64,000 bases of DNA from Acetobacter peroxydans (GTDB lineage: Bacteria; Pseudomonadota; Alphaproteobacteria; Acetobacterales; Acetobacteraceae): contig NZ_BJMV01000003.1 in the NCBI RefSeq assembly GCF_006539345.1, positions 124,001 to 188,000 of the forward strand, given 5' to 3'. The notes beneath the pieces were generated by a model that was not told where the DNA came from, ran no database searches, and saw only the letters and a list, made by a program, of their open reading frames with translations. This document shows positions 47,839-55,628 of this stretch, piece by piece. Numbering within the stretch: the first letter of the stretch is position 1; every line of letters starts with the position of its first letter. The position numbers and the translations under genes were made by a program.

Positions 47839-48924
47839 ATGAAGGAAAACGCTTCCAGAACCGGCTGTAGCCCGTTCCGTACGCCAGAGCAGCGTTACAC
47901 TCGGAGCCGCCGCCACCGGCATTACGCTTGCCTGCTGGCGCTGCTGGGTGTGACCGCGTGCGGCTACAACGACTCACGACGCGCCCATAAAGGACAGTTG
48001 GCGGTTATCGGCATGACCAGCGAAGACCTTCAGGCCTGCGCGGGCATCCCGGACAAAACAGCCCAGCTCGACGATCATGTGCAGATTTTCCAGTACACAC
48101 GCACCATCAATGTACCGTCCACCAACGATTCAACCCTCTTTCCGCTGCAAACGGTGGTCAACCTGACCCAGACTTCCATGGGTGGCGCAGGCAAGACGTG
48201 CATTGCTTCAATCCGTCTGGTTGATGGACGTGTCACCGACATGCACTACAGCGGCGACAATGACCGCATGATCGGTTCGGATGGTGTTTGTGCAACTCTG
48301 GTCAAAGGCTGCCTGACCACGCCCCCCGCGTCGGCCCGTTCCGTCAGCAGCAACCCGCTTTTTGGCCCGGTTTCCGCTTTCCATGCCCCGAGCCTCCCCA
48401 CACCCGGAGCCAAACCCCGCGAACCGGCCGTCCATTATTCCAATGCCACGGCACCACAGGACACGCTCGCCCCTCTTCCTGCCCCCGTGTCGGAACTGCC
48501 GGATACATCCACCACCACAGCATCCGGCATAACGCCTGACATATCCGCCACACAGGGCGCTTCCGCGAGCCTGACACAGACAGCACAGCCCTCCGCTGCT
48601 GCGAGTCCCGACGTGAAAAGCAGCAGCGATCCAGAGTTGCCCGATACCATAGCCAAGGCCGCCCCCGACACGCCCCCCGCTCGCCCGGCAGCATCCCCAG
48701 AACCTGTCAGCGCGGCCAGCACCGTAGCCCCTTCCGCAGGCAATCCTGAAAACAGTAATCAGGCGGCTGCAGTAGACCCGACCAACCCTGCCGTCACGCC
48801 AGAAAACACCTGCCTCACTTCCTCCGCCTCCACCAACCCGGCAAACGGCAGCACTCAGTCCCCAGCCAAACCATCCGAAAAAGCCGACGTGCCATGCGGT
48901 GCGCTGCTTGACCACAAAAGTTAA
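47839..48924 (+). CDS. Lipoprotein with Pro/Ser/Ala-rich C-terminus
   Basis: A 361-residue predicted lipoprotein of unknown function. The N-terminus ends in the lipobox LGVTAC (Cys about 38), so the mature protein is membrane attached. Residues about 40-165 form a compact domain with a clustered cysteine set (ACAGIPD, TCIASIR, VCATL, GCLTT), while 170-361 is a disordered Pro/Ser/Ala/Thr repeat tail. The Met at 47839 has CGAGGATG upstream. I cannot assign a role; the domain resembles small outer-membrane lipoproteins in this bacterial family. Confidence 0.7.
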   Translation: MKENASRTGCSPFRTPEQRYTRSRRHRHYACLLALLGVTACGYNDSRRAHKGQLAVIGMTSEDLQACAGIPDKTAQLDDHVQIFQYTRTINVPSTNDSTLFPLQTVVNLTQTSMGGAGKTCIASIRLVDGRVTDMHYSGDNDRMIGSDGVCATLVKGCLTTPPASARSVSSNPLFGPVSAFHAPSLPTPGAKPREPAVHYSNATAPQDTLAPLPAPVSELPDTSTTTASGITPDISATQGASASLTQTAQPSAAASPDVKSSSDPELPDTIAKAAPDTPPARPAASPEPVSAASTVAPSAGNPENSNQAAAVDPTNPAVTPENTCLTSSASTNPANGSTQSPAKPSEKADVPCGALLDHKS

Positions 48925-49003
48925 AGGAGTAGTGTAACTACCGTATGGTTTATGAACGACTGCGGTGAGACCTGATCTCGCAGCCCTTTTGGCGTAAAAG
49001 GGC

Positions 49004-49237
49004 ATGAGCGAGAAAATGGTGCAGGACATCTCACCCCAACAAGAGGTTTTTCAAAAGATGGGCATGTTTGTATGCGTGGCGCTGCTGGGCCTTGACCTGA
49101 TCGCTTTTTTCCTGGGCATGAACACCGCGTCGCTGGGTGCGACGGTCGTCACCTTCCTGGTGCCGGTTTTCATCATGAGTGGTTACACCCTCATGCACAT
49201 TGAAAAAGACAATAGCCCGGCCCCGGCCCATCACTGA
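49004..49237 (+). CDS. Small two-helix membrane protein
   Basis: A 77-residue protein with two hydrophobic helices (about 19-39 and 43-66, FVCVALLGLDLIAFFLGMN and LGATVVTFLVPVFIMSGYTL). I do not recognise it; it is distantly like subunit IV-type small membrane proteins of oxidases, but there is no oxidase operon here. A poor ribosome site (AAAAGGGC directly next to the ATG) makes the start uncertain. It is followed by the hairpin-rich region. Confidence 0.5.
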   Translation: MSEKMVQDISPQQEVFQKMGMFVCVALLGLDLIAFFLGMNTASLGATVVTFLVPVFIMSGYTLMHIEKDNSPAPAHH

Positions 49238-49244
49238 ATAAAAC

Positions 49245-49350
49245 GGTACAGGCGTGTTGTTTATAAAATAACGCCTGTACCTATCGGGTAGCTCCTGCGG
49301 CTTGGAGAGAGCAACGCCGGACTTTCCATATGGAGAGTCCGGCGTTTTTT
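49245..49350 (+). ncRNA. Hairpin-rich element ending in an intrinsic terminator, possible small RNA
   Basis: An 11-bp perfect stem (49245-49255 with 49271-49281) around a 15-base loop is followed by a smaller stem (about CTCC at 49292-49295 with GGAG at 49304-49307), then a classic terminator: a 14-bp stem with one G-T pair (49314-49327 with 49332-49345), loop ATAT, and T6. The unit is about 106 bases and shows no open frame. It could be a standalone small RNA or the tandem terminator of the small membrane protein gene. The terminator itself is near certain; the RNA gene interpretation is not. Confidence 0.5.
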
Positions 49351-49409
49351 ATTCCCAACACGGCAGCCTGCCATGAAAATTCAGCGCAGCAGGCGTATCC
49401 AGCCTCTGC

Positions 49410-49751
49410 TTAGCCGCCATTCTCCATCGACAGATAAAGCAGTTTGACCAGAGTTGGCTGCAACACGTACTGGATCAGCAGCAGCACTACCATCGGGCTG
49501 AAATCTATCCCGCCTGGTGTCGGCAGAACACGGCGCACGGGCGCCAGAACCGGCTCAGTCAGACGTTCAAGGAAAACACCAATTTTCCAGACAATCTGAT
49601 TGCGGCTGTCCAGAATACCAAAAGCGTACAGGTTCACGAAGATGCAGGATATGAGCAGAATCCAGCAATAAATTTCCAGCACGCGCGTTAAAATGACAAA
49701 CAATACAAACACGATAGAACCTGATCCTTCCGTCATGGCAGGACATGCCAT
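49410..49751 (-). CDS. YggT family membrane protein
   Basis: A 113-residue membrane protein of the YggT family, which is tied to osmotic and cell-division functions, not fully known. It has two hydrophobic stretches (about 11-45 and 83-108) and the family loop [39 protein letters not shown]. The start could be Met1 or Met6; neither has a strong ribosome site. It diverges from tRNA-Ala. Confidence 0.88.
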   Translation of the reverse strand: MACPAMTEGSGSIVFVLFVILTRVLEIYCWILLISCIFVNLYAFGILDSRNQIVWKIGVFLERLTEPVLAPVRRVLPTPGGIDFSPMVVLLLIQYVLQPTLVKLLYLSMENGG

Positions 49752-49830
49752 TTTTCAGGCATGATGCCTCATAATACAGCTTGACAGAAAATTGGTAAGC
49801 CCTATACACAACCTCACCGAAAAGACAGGC

Positions 49831-49906
49831 GGGGCTGTAGCTCAGTTGGGAGAGCGCCTCGTTCGCAATGAGGAGGTCAGGGGTTCGATTCCCCTCAGCT
49901 CCACCA
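49831..49906 (+). tRNA. tRNA-Ala (anticodon CGC)
   Basis: Cloverleaf complete: acceptor GGGGCTG with CAGCTCC, anticodon stem CCTCG/TGAGG closing loop TTCGCAA with anticodon CGC at 49864-49866, T-arm with GGTTCGATTCC, discriminator A at 49903 and an encoded CCA end (49904-49906). Confidence 0.97.
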
Positions 49907-50046
49907 TCCGCCTGATCCGGTTTTTACCAGACAATCTGTTAACACTGTCAGCCTCGTCAGGCAGTAGCTGTATTTGCCATCCAACTTCATCCGTGTGGCG
50001 CCCATTTGGCTTCAGGGTATCTGGCACCATCTGCCCCACTCTTGTG

Positions 50047-50385
50047 TCAAAACAGGCGGCTACCGTTGGGCACTGCCCGTTCCGGCGCAACCAGAACAAC
50101 ATTTTTGTCCTTATCCGGAAAACCAAGTGTCAGCACTTCCGAGATAAACGGGCCAATCTGGCGTGGCCCGAGATTGACCACACAGGCAACCTGCCGCCCC
50201 ATCAGGTCGTCAATACCGTACAGATCCGTAATCTGGGCGCTTGATCGTTTTGTGCCGATTTCCGCCCCCAGATCTATCGTGAGTTTCCAGGCTGGTTTCC
50301 GGGCTTCCGGAAAGGGCTGCACCCCGATAATCGTGCCAACGCGGATATCCACTTTCGTGAAATCGTCGAAAGAAATGACGGACAT
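50047..50385 (-). CDS. csaA: CsaA-type tRNA-binding-domain protein
   Basis: A 112-residue OB-fold protein (tRNA-binding domain EMAP-II/Arc1p family) like CsaA, which binds tRNA or unfolded precursors and has chaperone-like activity. The characteristic VDIRVGTIIGVQPFPEARKPAWKLTIDLG and ITDLYGIDDLMGRQVACVVNLGPRQIG segments are present. The GGAG inside the end of the EamA gene supplies the ribosome site for this start, which lies a few bases after that gene's stop, so the two are coupled. Confidence 0.9.
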   Translation of the reverse strand: MSVISFDDFTKVDIRVGTIIGVQPFPEARKPAWKLTIDLGAEIGTKRSSAQITDLYGIDDLMGRQVACVVNLGPRQIGPFISEVLTLGFPDKDKNVVLVAPERAVPNGSRLF

Positions 50386-50389
50386 GACA

Positions 50390-51376
50390 TTACACTCCAT
50401 TTTCCATCAGACCGCTTATGGCCCCACGCCGTCTGGCGGCATGTTTCTGGTGTACTGAAACGCATGTCAGCACACTCAGGGTAATGCAGACAAATGCCAC
50501 CCCCTCCAGCAACCGAGGCCAGCGGTGCTCCCATAGAAAACCATAAATCAGGGCAAAGAAGGTCTCGAACAGGATCATCTGCCCCGTCATGGTCAAGGGC
50601 ACCAGACGGCTCATCCGATTCCACAGGGCATTGCCGAAAATAGAGGCAATAACCGCCACCGCGCATGAAACAGCCGCAAACCGCCCAAGCTGCCCTGTGC
50701 TATAAGTGTAAGGGCTGCTTAAAATGGCGACAGGACTGAGCAGGAGCGCCTGCGCTCCCGTGACAATGCCTATCAGCAGGTTCCAGTCGTGAACGGACAA
50801 AACATGAAGCCGTACCAGACAACGGCTGTTCCCCACGGCATAGGCCGTCCATAAAACAAGGGCTACCACCGCACAGAAAAAGCCACTCACCGCGTGTCCG
50901 CCTGCTGCGGGCGCTGCAAGGGCCTGCCAGGCAACGCACAACGCACCAGCCGCACAGAACAGAAGCGACGGCAACAGCGCGCCAAAGGATACAGCCCCCT
51001 TATCCCGGCTCCCGATAATCGTGACCGTAATGGGCAGAAACCCGACAACCAGAGAAGCAAGCGCAATGCCGCCTTTCTGCACGGCCATCGACAGCATGAC
51101 ATAGTAAAAAACATTGCCACAGAGAGAGAGCCAGAAGAGCGCCTCCCAGTCCTTTTTCCTGAGACTGTGCATCAGGGACTTCCATCGTGGCGCAATCATG
51201 AGAGCAGACAGAACGCCGTAGGCCAGATAGCGCCCTACCGCCACCTGCAACGGCGTAAACGGCCGCGCCAGTTCCGGCGCCAGAAAGACCAGACCCCATA
51301 AAGCTCCTGCCCCTGCGCCATACAGCACGCCCAGAGGAATAGTGTGGGCTGTGTCGACCCGTTTGTTATTTTCCAT
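50390..51376 (-). CDS. EamA/DMT-family transporter
   Basis: A 328-residue permease with about ten membrane helices, in two EamA repeats (first from LYGAGAGALWGLVFLAPELARPFTPLQVAVGRYLAYGVL, second with WLLYGFLWEHRW-type turns near the end). Likely exports a small metabolite such as an amino acid. The Met at 51376 gives the expected N-terminus; an alternative at 51415 has no ribosome site. It diverges from the Lrp-family gene, a common regulator-exporter arrangement. Confidence 0.85.
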   Translation of the reverse strand: MENNKRVDTAHTIPLGVLYGAGAGALWGLVFLAPELARPFTPLQVAVGRYLAYGVLSALMIAPRWKSLMHSLRKKDWEALFWLSLCGNVFYYVMLSMAVQKGGIALASLVVGFLPITVTIIGSRDKGAVSFGALLPSLLFCAAGALCVAWQALAAPAAGGHAVSGFFCAVVALVLWTAYAVGNSRCLVRLHVLSVHDWNLLIGIVTGAQALLLSPVAILSSPYTYSTGQLGRFAAVSCAVAVIASIFGNALWNRMSRLVPLTMTGQMILFETFFALIYGFLWEHRWPRLLEGVAFVCITLSVLTCVSVHQKHAARRRGAISGLMENGV

Positions 51377-51477
51377 GATGGTCACTAATGAATGTCTCCC
51401 TGCGGCAGCAGACATATCATTGAGAAAGTGATTTTTGTGCTCTTGATTGGTCGCCTTAATGAAACAAAAACTCGCAT

Positions 51478-51960
51478 ATGAAAAAAAAACCCATCCCGCG
51501 GCCGCTGGACGAGTTCGACAGGGCCATTCTGCGTATTATCCAGCAGGACAACAAAACGCCGCAGAGGCAGATTGCCGAGCGGGTTAATCTGTCCGCCGCG
51601 GCCGTGCAGAGGCGGATTGCCGCCATGGAAAATACCGGGGTCATTAGCAGCAATACCGCGGTTGTGAACGTACAGGCCGTGCAGATGAGCATTACTGCCA
51701 TCGTTGAAATACGCCTCAAGGACGAACGGATTGAAACGGTCGATAACGCGAAGAACCTCTTCCGCAGCGCACCGGAAGTTCAGCAATGCTACTATGTCGC
51801 AGGTGGCGTCAGCTTCATGCTGATTGTCGTCGTCCCTGACATGACCGCCTATGAAGAGATCACCCGCCGCCTGTTCGCGCAGAATGACTCGGTCGCCAGC
51901 TATCGCTCCCTGATCGCACTGGACAGGGTCAAGACGGGCAGCACGATCCTGATCCCCTGA
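51478..51960 (+). CDS. Lrp/AsnC-family transcriptional regulator
   Basis: A 160-residue regulator with an N-terminal winged helix (LDEFDRAILRIIQQDNKTPQRQIAERVNLSAAAVQRRIAAME, about 9-58) and a C-terminal RAM effector domain (about 75-155). Its position directly opposite the EamA transporter suggests that it controls that gene in response to an amino acid. No strong ribosome site is visible at the start. Confidence 0.9.
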   Translation: MKKKPIPRPLDEFDRAILRIIQQDNKTPQRQIAERVNLSAAAVQRRIAAMENTGVISSNTAVVNVQAVQMSITAIVEIRLKDERIETVDNAKNLFRSAPEVQQCYYVAGGVSFMLIVVVPDMTAYEEITRRLFAQNDSVASYRSLIALDRVKTGSTILIP

Positions 51961-52014
51961 TCCCTGCTAACAGGCTTCTCCGCCGGGTTCGGGAGCCTCA
52001 CACAAAAGCATTGC

Positions 52015-52030
52015 GACTGATTATCATTTG
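52015..52030 (+). promoter_or_regulatory. Candidate Fur box before the Bfd gene
   Basis: CTGATTATCAT within GACTGATTATCATTTG matches the core of the Fur consensus GATAATGATAATCATTATC at most positions (9 of the 11 central bases). It lies about 50 bases before the ferredoxin gene, so iron-repressed expression is plausible. Confidence 0.5.
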
Positions 52031-52075
52031 TGGCTATCGTTAGAAAAGGACGCAACGACTCAGGACTGTGATCTT

Positions 52076-52312
52076 ATGGTTGTCTGTTCGTGTAACCGGC
52101 TTACTCATGTTGATGTGGAAACGGCAGTGGCCGGGGGTGCCACCCACCCGCGCGAGGTCTATGCCGCCCGTGGGTGCCGGGCGCAGTGTGGCAACTGCGT
52201 GCAGGGGGTCGTGTGCCTGCTGCGCGAAGCCCGCAAAAAACACCAGCTCGCCCATGAAGCCGCTGCCCGGCAGGCCATGCCGGTGGAATCGGACATCGCC
52301 CTGTCCGCCTGA
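52076..52312 (+). CDS. bfd: Bacterioferritin-associated [2Fe-2S] ferredoxin (Bfd-like)
   Basis: A 78-residue ferredoxin that reduces ferric iron in bacterioferritin to release it. The cluster cysteines are the CxC pair at 4 and 6 (VVCSCN) and the GCRAQCGNCVQG group, matching the Bfd pattern. The start at 52076 has AGGACTG upstream. A candidate Fur site precedes it. It is followed by gpsA with no sign of terminator. Confidence 0.9.
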   Translation: MVVCSCNRLTHVDVETAVAGGATHPREVYAARGCRAQCGNCVQGVVCLLREARKKHQLAHEAAARQAMPVESDIALSA

Positions 52313-52380
52313 GCCAGACAGACTGCCCGGCCGGGCAGGTGGCCTTGCGCAACGGCGGGGCTTCTGGCACGGCTCGCAGG

Positions 52381-53355
52381 ATGAACAAACCGTTTCTTGT
52401 CATGGGCGCTGGCGCGTGGGGCACCGCGCTGGCCCTGCATGTAGCCCGCACTGGCGCACAGGTTCATCTGTGGGCGCGTTCTGACTGTACCCTCCCGTCA
52501 GGCGCTATGCCCCGCCTGCCGGATTTCCCGCTGCCCGGCTCCGTGCATGTATCCTCCACCCTGCCCGATACGACGTTTCAAGCCGTGCTGGTGGCCATAC
52601 CAACCCAGTCTCTTTCCGGTATCATGCCGCTGCTTCCCTCCGGCACACCGGCCATTCTGTGCTGCAAGGGCATAGAGCAGCGGACGCTGGCCTTTCCGCT
52701 GGATATCCTCGCGCGTGAACGCCCCGATGTGCCCGGCGCGGTGCTGTCCGGCCCCAATTTTGCGCGTGAAATCGCAGCTGGGCTCCCCGCTGCCGCCGTT
52801 ATTGCCGCTCCGGATCTCGCCCAGGCCCGCGCCCTGAGCGACAGGCTGGCCACCCCGCTTTTCCGCCTCTATGCCAGTCAGGACTACACTGGCGTGCAAC
52901 TGGGCGGAGCCGCCAAGAATGTCATTGCCGTCGCAGCGGGGATCTGCATCGGCGCTGGACTGGGCGAAAACGCCCGTGCCGCCCTGATCACGCGCGGTCT
53001 GGCTGAAATCACACGGCTGGCCTGCGCGCTGGGCGGACAGGCCTCGACATTGGCCGGACTGGCAGGGCTGGGCGACCTTCTCCTAACCTGCACGGGCGAG
53101 CAGTCGCGTAATTACCGCATGGGGCTGGCTCTCGGCAAAGGCGCCTCCACCACGGACGCGCTCGCCAGCCTGCACGGTGTTGCGGAAGGCGTGAGCACCG
53201 CCGAAGCCCTTGTAGCACTGGCCGCGCAGACGGGCGTGGACGCGCCCATTACCCAGTGCATTGCGGCGTTTCTGGCCGGAAAGCTCACATTGTCGCACGC
53301 ACAGGCCATGCTGCTCAGCCGTCCGCTGAAAGAAGAATACGAAAGCCCCACCTAG
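52381..53355 (+). CDS. gpsA: Glycerol-3-phosphate dehydrogenase [NAD(P)+]
   Basis: Makes glycerol-3-phosphate from dihydroxyacetone phosphate for phospholipid synthesis. The 324-residue enzyme has GAGAWGTA at 9-16, LSGPNFAREIAAGLPAAAVIA, GAAKNVIAVAAGICIGAGLGENARAALITRGL (catalytic Lys in AAKN) and the C-terminal GVAEGVSTAEALVALA. The start at 52381 gives the standard family N-terminus, although its ribosome site is poor (GCAGG abutting ATG). Confidence 0.95.
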   Translation: MNKPFLVMGAGAWGTALALHVARTGAQVHLWARSDCTLPSGAMPRLPDFPLPGSVHVSSTLPDTTFQAVLVAIPTQSLSGIMPLLPSGTPAILCCKGIEQRTLAFPLDILARERPDVPGAVLSGPNFAREIAAGLPAAAVIAAPDLAQARALSDRLATPLFRLYASQDYTGVQLGGAAKNVIAVAAGICIGAGLGENARAALITRGLAEITRLACALGGQASTLAGLAGLGDLLLTCTGEQSRNYRMGLALGKGASTTDALASLHGVAEGVSTAEALVALAAQTGVDAPITQCIAAFLAGKLTLSHAQAMLLSRPLKEEYESPT

Positions 53356-53558
53356 CCCGTCGCGCACCAGGCTACAGGCAGGCGGCCTCACAAGACTGTC
53401 ATCTTTTTCACGTTCCCGTGCGGTGCGGCATTTTTTTCCTTTGTAACCGGGGGCATCCCTTGCATGGCTGCCCACAGCCGCCACGTAAGCCTCAGGCAGT
53501 CAGGCGCAGGATCGTCATGACTGTGCGTATGGTTATTAACGGAAAAAAGGCCGCAACC

Positions 53559-54092
53559 ATGACCAAGACGACAGCCGCACAAGCCCATATCCGGGAATAT
53601 CTGGGCACGCCCAGTGATCTCGATGCAAAAAAACTCCATGCCGTAACGGCTGGGCTGGCGGACGTGCTGGCCGATGTCTTTGCCTTGTATATCAAGACCA
53701 AGAATTTCCATTGGCACATGAGCGGTCGCCATTTCCGCGACTTTCACCTGCTGCTGGATGAACAAAGTCAGGAATTGTTCGCCATGACCGACCCACTGGC
53801 CGAACGCGCCAGAAAAATTGGCGGCCTGACACTACATTCCGCAGGGGAAATCAGCCGCAAAACCGTCATTTCCGACAACGATGCCGAGTACGTCACCCCT
53901 GAAGATATGCTGGCCGAACTGCGCGAAGACAACCAGACCCTTGTCCGCCGCCTGCGCGCCGTGCATGACCTGTGTGACGAAGCGCGTGATGTCGCTACCG
54001 CCAGCCTGATCGAAAACTGGATTGACCAAGGTGAGCGCAGGACATGGTTTCTGTTTGAAAGCACCCGTCCGGTCTTTGGCAAAAACGACTGA
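53559..54092 (+). CDS. dps: Dps-family DNA starvation/ferroxidase protein
   Basis: Forms a dodecamer that oxidises ferrous iron and protects DNA. From the start at 53559 (177 residues) the ferroxidase ligands line up as His51 (FHW), His63, Asp67, Asp78 and Glu82, all present and at the spacing of the E. coli protein. Earlier in-frame Mets at 53529 and 53517 are possible; the one at 53517 has a reasonable AGGATCG upstream. It is downstream of gpsA but separated by about 200 bases, so it probably has its own promoter. Confidence 0.93.
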   Translation: MTKTTAAQAHIREYLGTPSDLDAKKLHAVTAGLADVLADVFALYIKTKNFHWHMSGRHFRDFHLLLDEQSQELFAMTDPLAERARKIGGLTLHSAGEISRKTVISDNDAEYVTPEDMLAELREDNQTLVRRLRAVHDLCDEARDVATASLIENWIDQGERRTWFLFESTRPVFGKND

Positions 54093-54407
54093 ACCCTGTG
54101 CAGCGCCAGCCCCATAAGCGGCCACTACAGGCCTCACTTATGGCTGGCGCATAACTCCAGCGCCATCGGAACAAAGCTACCCGTTCAGTTGCCCCTGTAT
54201 GGCGGGCGATCCTTTGCTTGCAACCTGTTAGGCGCGCAGATTACAAACATCCGAGAATGGCGTATGCCAGCCCCGGAACAAGCAAGAAAGCACCGCACAC
54301 CTGCGCGTGCAGGCAAGAACAGAACGAACAGATCAGTGTCCGAGACCCGCCCGCCTTCTTCCACCTGCGATACGGATGTCACCCGGCGCCCAACGCGTCT
54401 GCTGGAT
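54093..54407. other. Intergenic region between dps and the TetR gene, with long dyad
   Basis: A 14-bp inverted repeat with a 2-base bulge (54103-54118 with 54137-54150) and an inner GGCC/GGCC pair lies 10 bases after dps. There is no T-run, so it may be a terminator without poly-T, an mRNA structure or an operator. The rest up to the TetR start holds an open frame that could extend the regulator, otherwise nothing I would call. Confidence 0.5.
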
Positions 54408-55076
54408 ATGCTCAACCCTTGCCTGAAAGGACGCAAACGCCGTTGCGGTCGCCCCACAGCGCATGACACGGAAGAGCTTGACCAATATCTGCTGGAAATC
54501 GCCGCGGGCCTGTTTGTCCAGCACGGGTATGCGGGCACCTCCATAGACCAGATCGCGCGCAAGGCCTCGGCCAGCAAGCAGACGATCTATCGCCGCTATC
54601 CTTCCAAGGAAGCGCTGTTCATTGCCGTCATTTCAGACCTGACAGGCACCGTGCTTCAGGCCATGGCGGCCACCCCGCTGAAAGACCCGCTTGAGGAACT
54701 GCGCCACATCAGCACCCTGTTGCTTGACCTGACCCTGCGGCCGGATTCACTAGGCACCTATCGTATTCTCATTGCCGACGGGCACCGTCACCCCTCGCTG
54801 CTGCGGCAGGCCGTGGAAGCAATCGGCCAGCCTTTCCACGAGTCTATCGTGCGGCTGCTCAAGGCGGCAGAAAGCAAGGGGCAGATCGAACCCGGCAATG
54901 CCGACGATACCGCCGCCCGCCTGCTAACAGGGCTGATTACCGGCTGGCCGCTTGAGGATAGCCTGCTCGGGCTTGATCCACTCAAAAGCACGGCAGAGCG
55001 CGAGGCGTATTTCAACCGCGCCTGGACATTCTTTCTACGCGCTGTCGGCGGTCGCCATGGCGTGCCCGCCGCCTAA
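54408..55076 (+). CDS. TetR/AcrR-family transcriptional regulator
   Basis: A 222-residue repressor with an N-terminal helix-turn-helix (about 28-65, LFVQHGYAGTSIDQIARKASASKQTIYRRYPSKEALF) and a ligand-binding C-terminal domain. The frame extends 73 codons further upstream with two more Mets, but the basic region just before the HTH supports this start. No efflux gene is adjacent, so the ligand and target are unknown. Confidence 0.88.
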   Translation: MLNPCLKGRKRRCGRPTAHDTEELDQYLLEIAAGLFVQHGYAGTSIDQIARKASASKQTIYRRYPSKEALFIAVISDLTGTVLQAMAATPLKDPLEELRHISTLLLDLTLRPDSLGTYRILIADGHRHPSLLRQAVEAIGQPFHESIVRLLKAAESKGQIEPGNADDTAARLLTGLITGWPLEDSLLGLDPLKSTAEREAYFNRAWTFFLRAVGGRHGVPAA

Positions 55077-55105
55077 GACGACGGCAAGCGCCAGCCCCGT
55101 TCCCT

Positions 55106-55510
55106 TCAACCGTTTGCCTTCTCCGCTGGCTTAAAGACCAGCGCCAGACCGTTGATGCAGTAGCGCTCACCCGTGGGGGGCGGGCCATCGGGAAACACAT
55201 GACCCAGATGGCCTTCGCACCGCGCGCAGTGCACCTCGGTCCGCACCATGCCGTGGCTGGTATCGCGCCGCGTCGCTACACCTTCCGGCTCGGCTTGCCA
55301 GAATGAGGGCCAGCCGCTCCCGCTGTCATATTTGGCAGCAGAACTGAACAGCAGCGCACCGCACCCTGCACAGTAGTACACGCCTTCGCGCTTTTCATGA
55401 TTGAGCGGGCTGGAACCCGGATACTCGGTGCCGTGGCCGCGCAGGATATGTTCCTGCTCCGGGCTGAGTGCTCCACAGGCCGCAGGCCCACATCCATTGT
55501 GCGTTTGCAT
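55106..55510 (-). CDS. msrB: Peptide-methionine (R)-S-oxide reductase MsrB
   Basis: Repairs R-form methionine sulfoxide in proteins. The 134-residue product has zinc ligands Cys47, Cys50, Cys95 and Cys98, the GWPSFW segment and the catalytic Cys118 in RYCINGLAL. The Met at 55510 has an AAAAGGAAC ribosome site; a longer frame adds 23 residues. It is convergent with the TetR gene and opposite to the SSS transporter gene. Confidence 0.95.
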   Translation of the reverse strand: MQTHNGCGPAACGALSPEQEHILRGHGTEYPGSSPLNHEKREGVYYCAGCGALLFSSAAKYDSGSGWPSFWQAEPEGVATRRDTSHGMVRTEVHCARCEGHLGHVFPDGPPPTGERYCINGLALVFKPAEKANG

Positions 55511-55628
55511 CCGCCTGTTCCTTTTCCCGTGCTGGTCCGCCGCCAGATTACGCATAAAGGCCGTTCCGGTCCCGGACAAATACGCCTATCATGCACGATA
55601 TGGTGTCACGCGCGCTTTTTCCACCACC

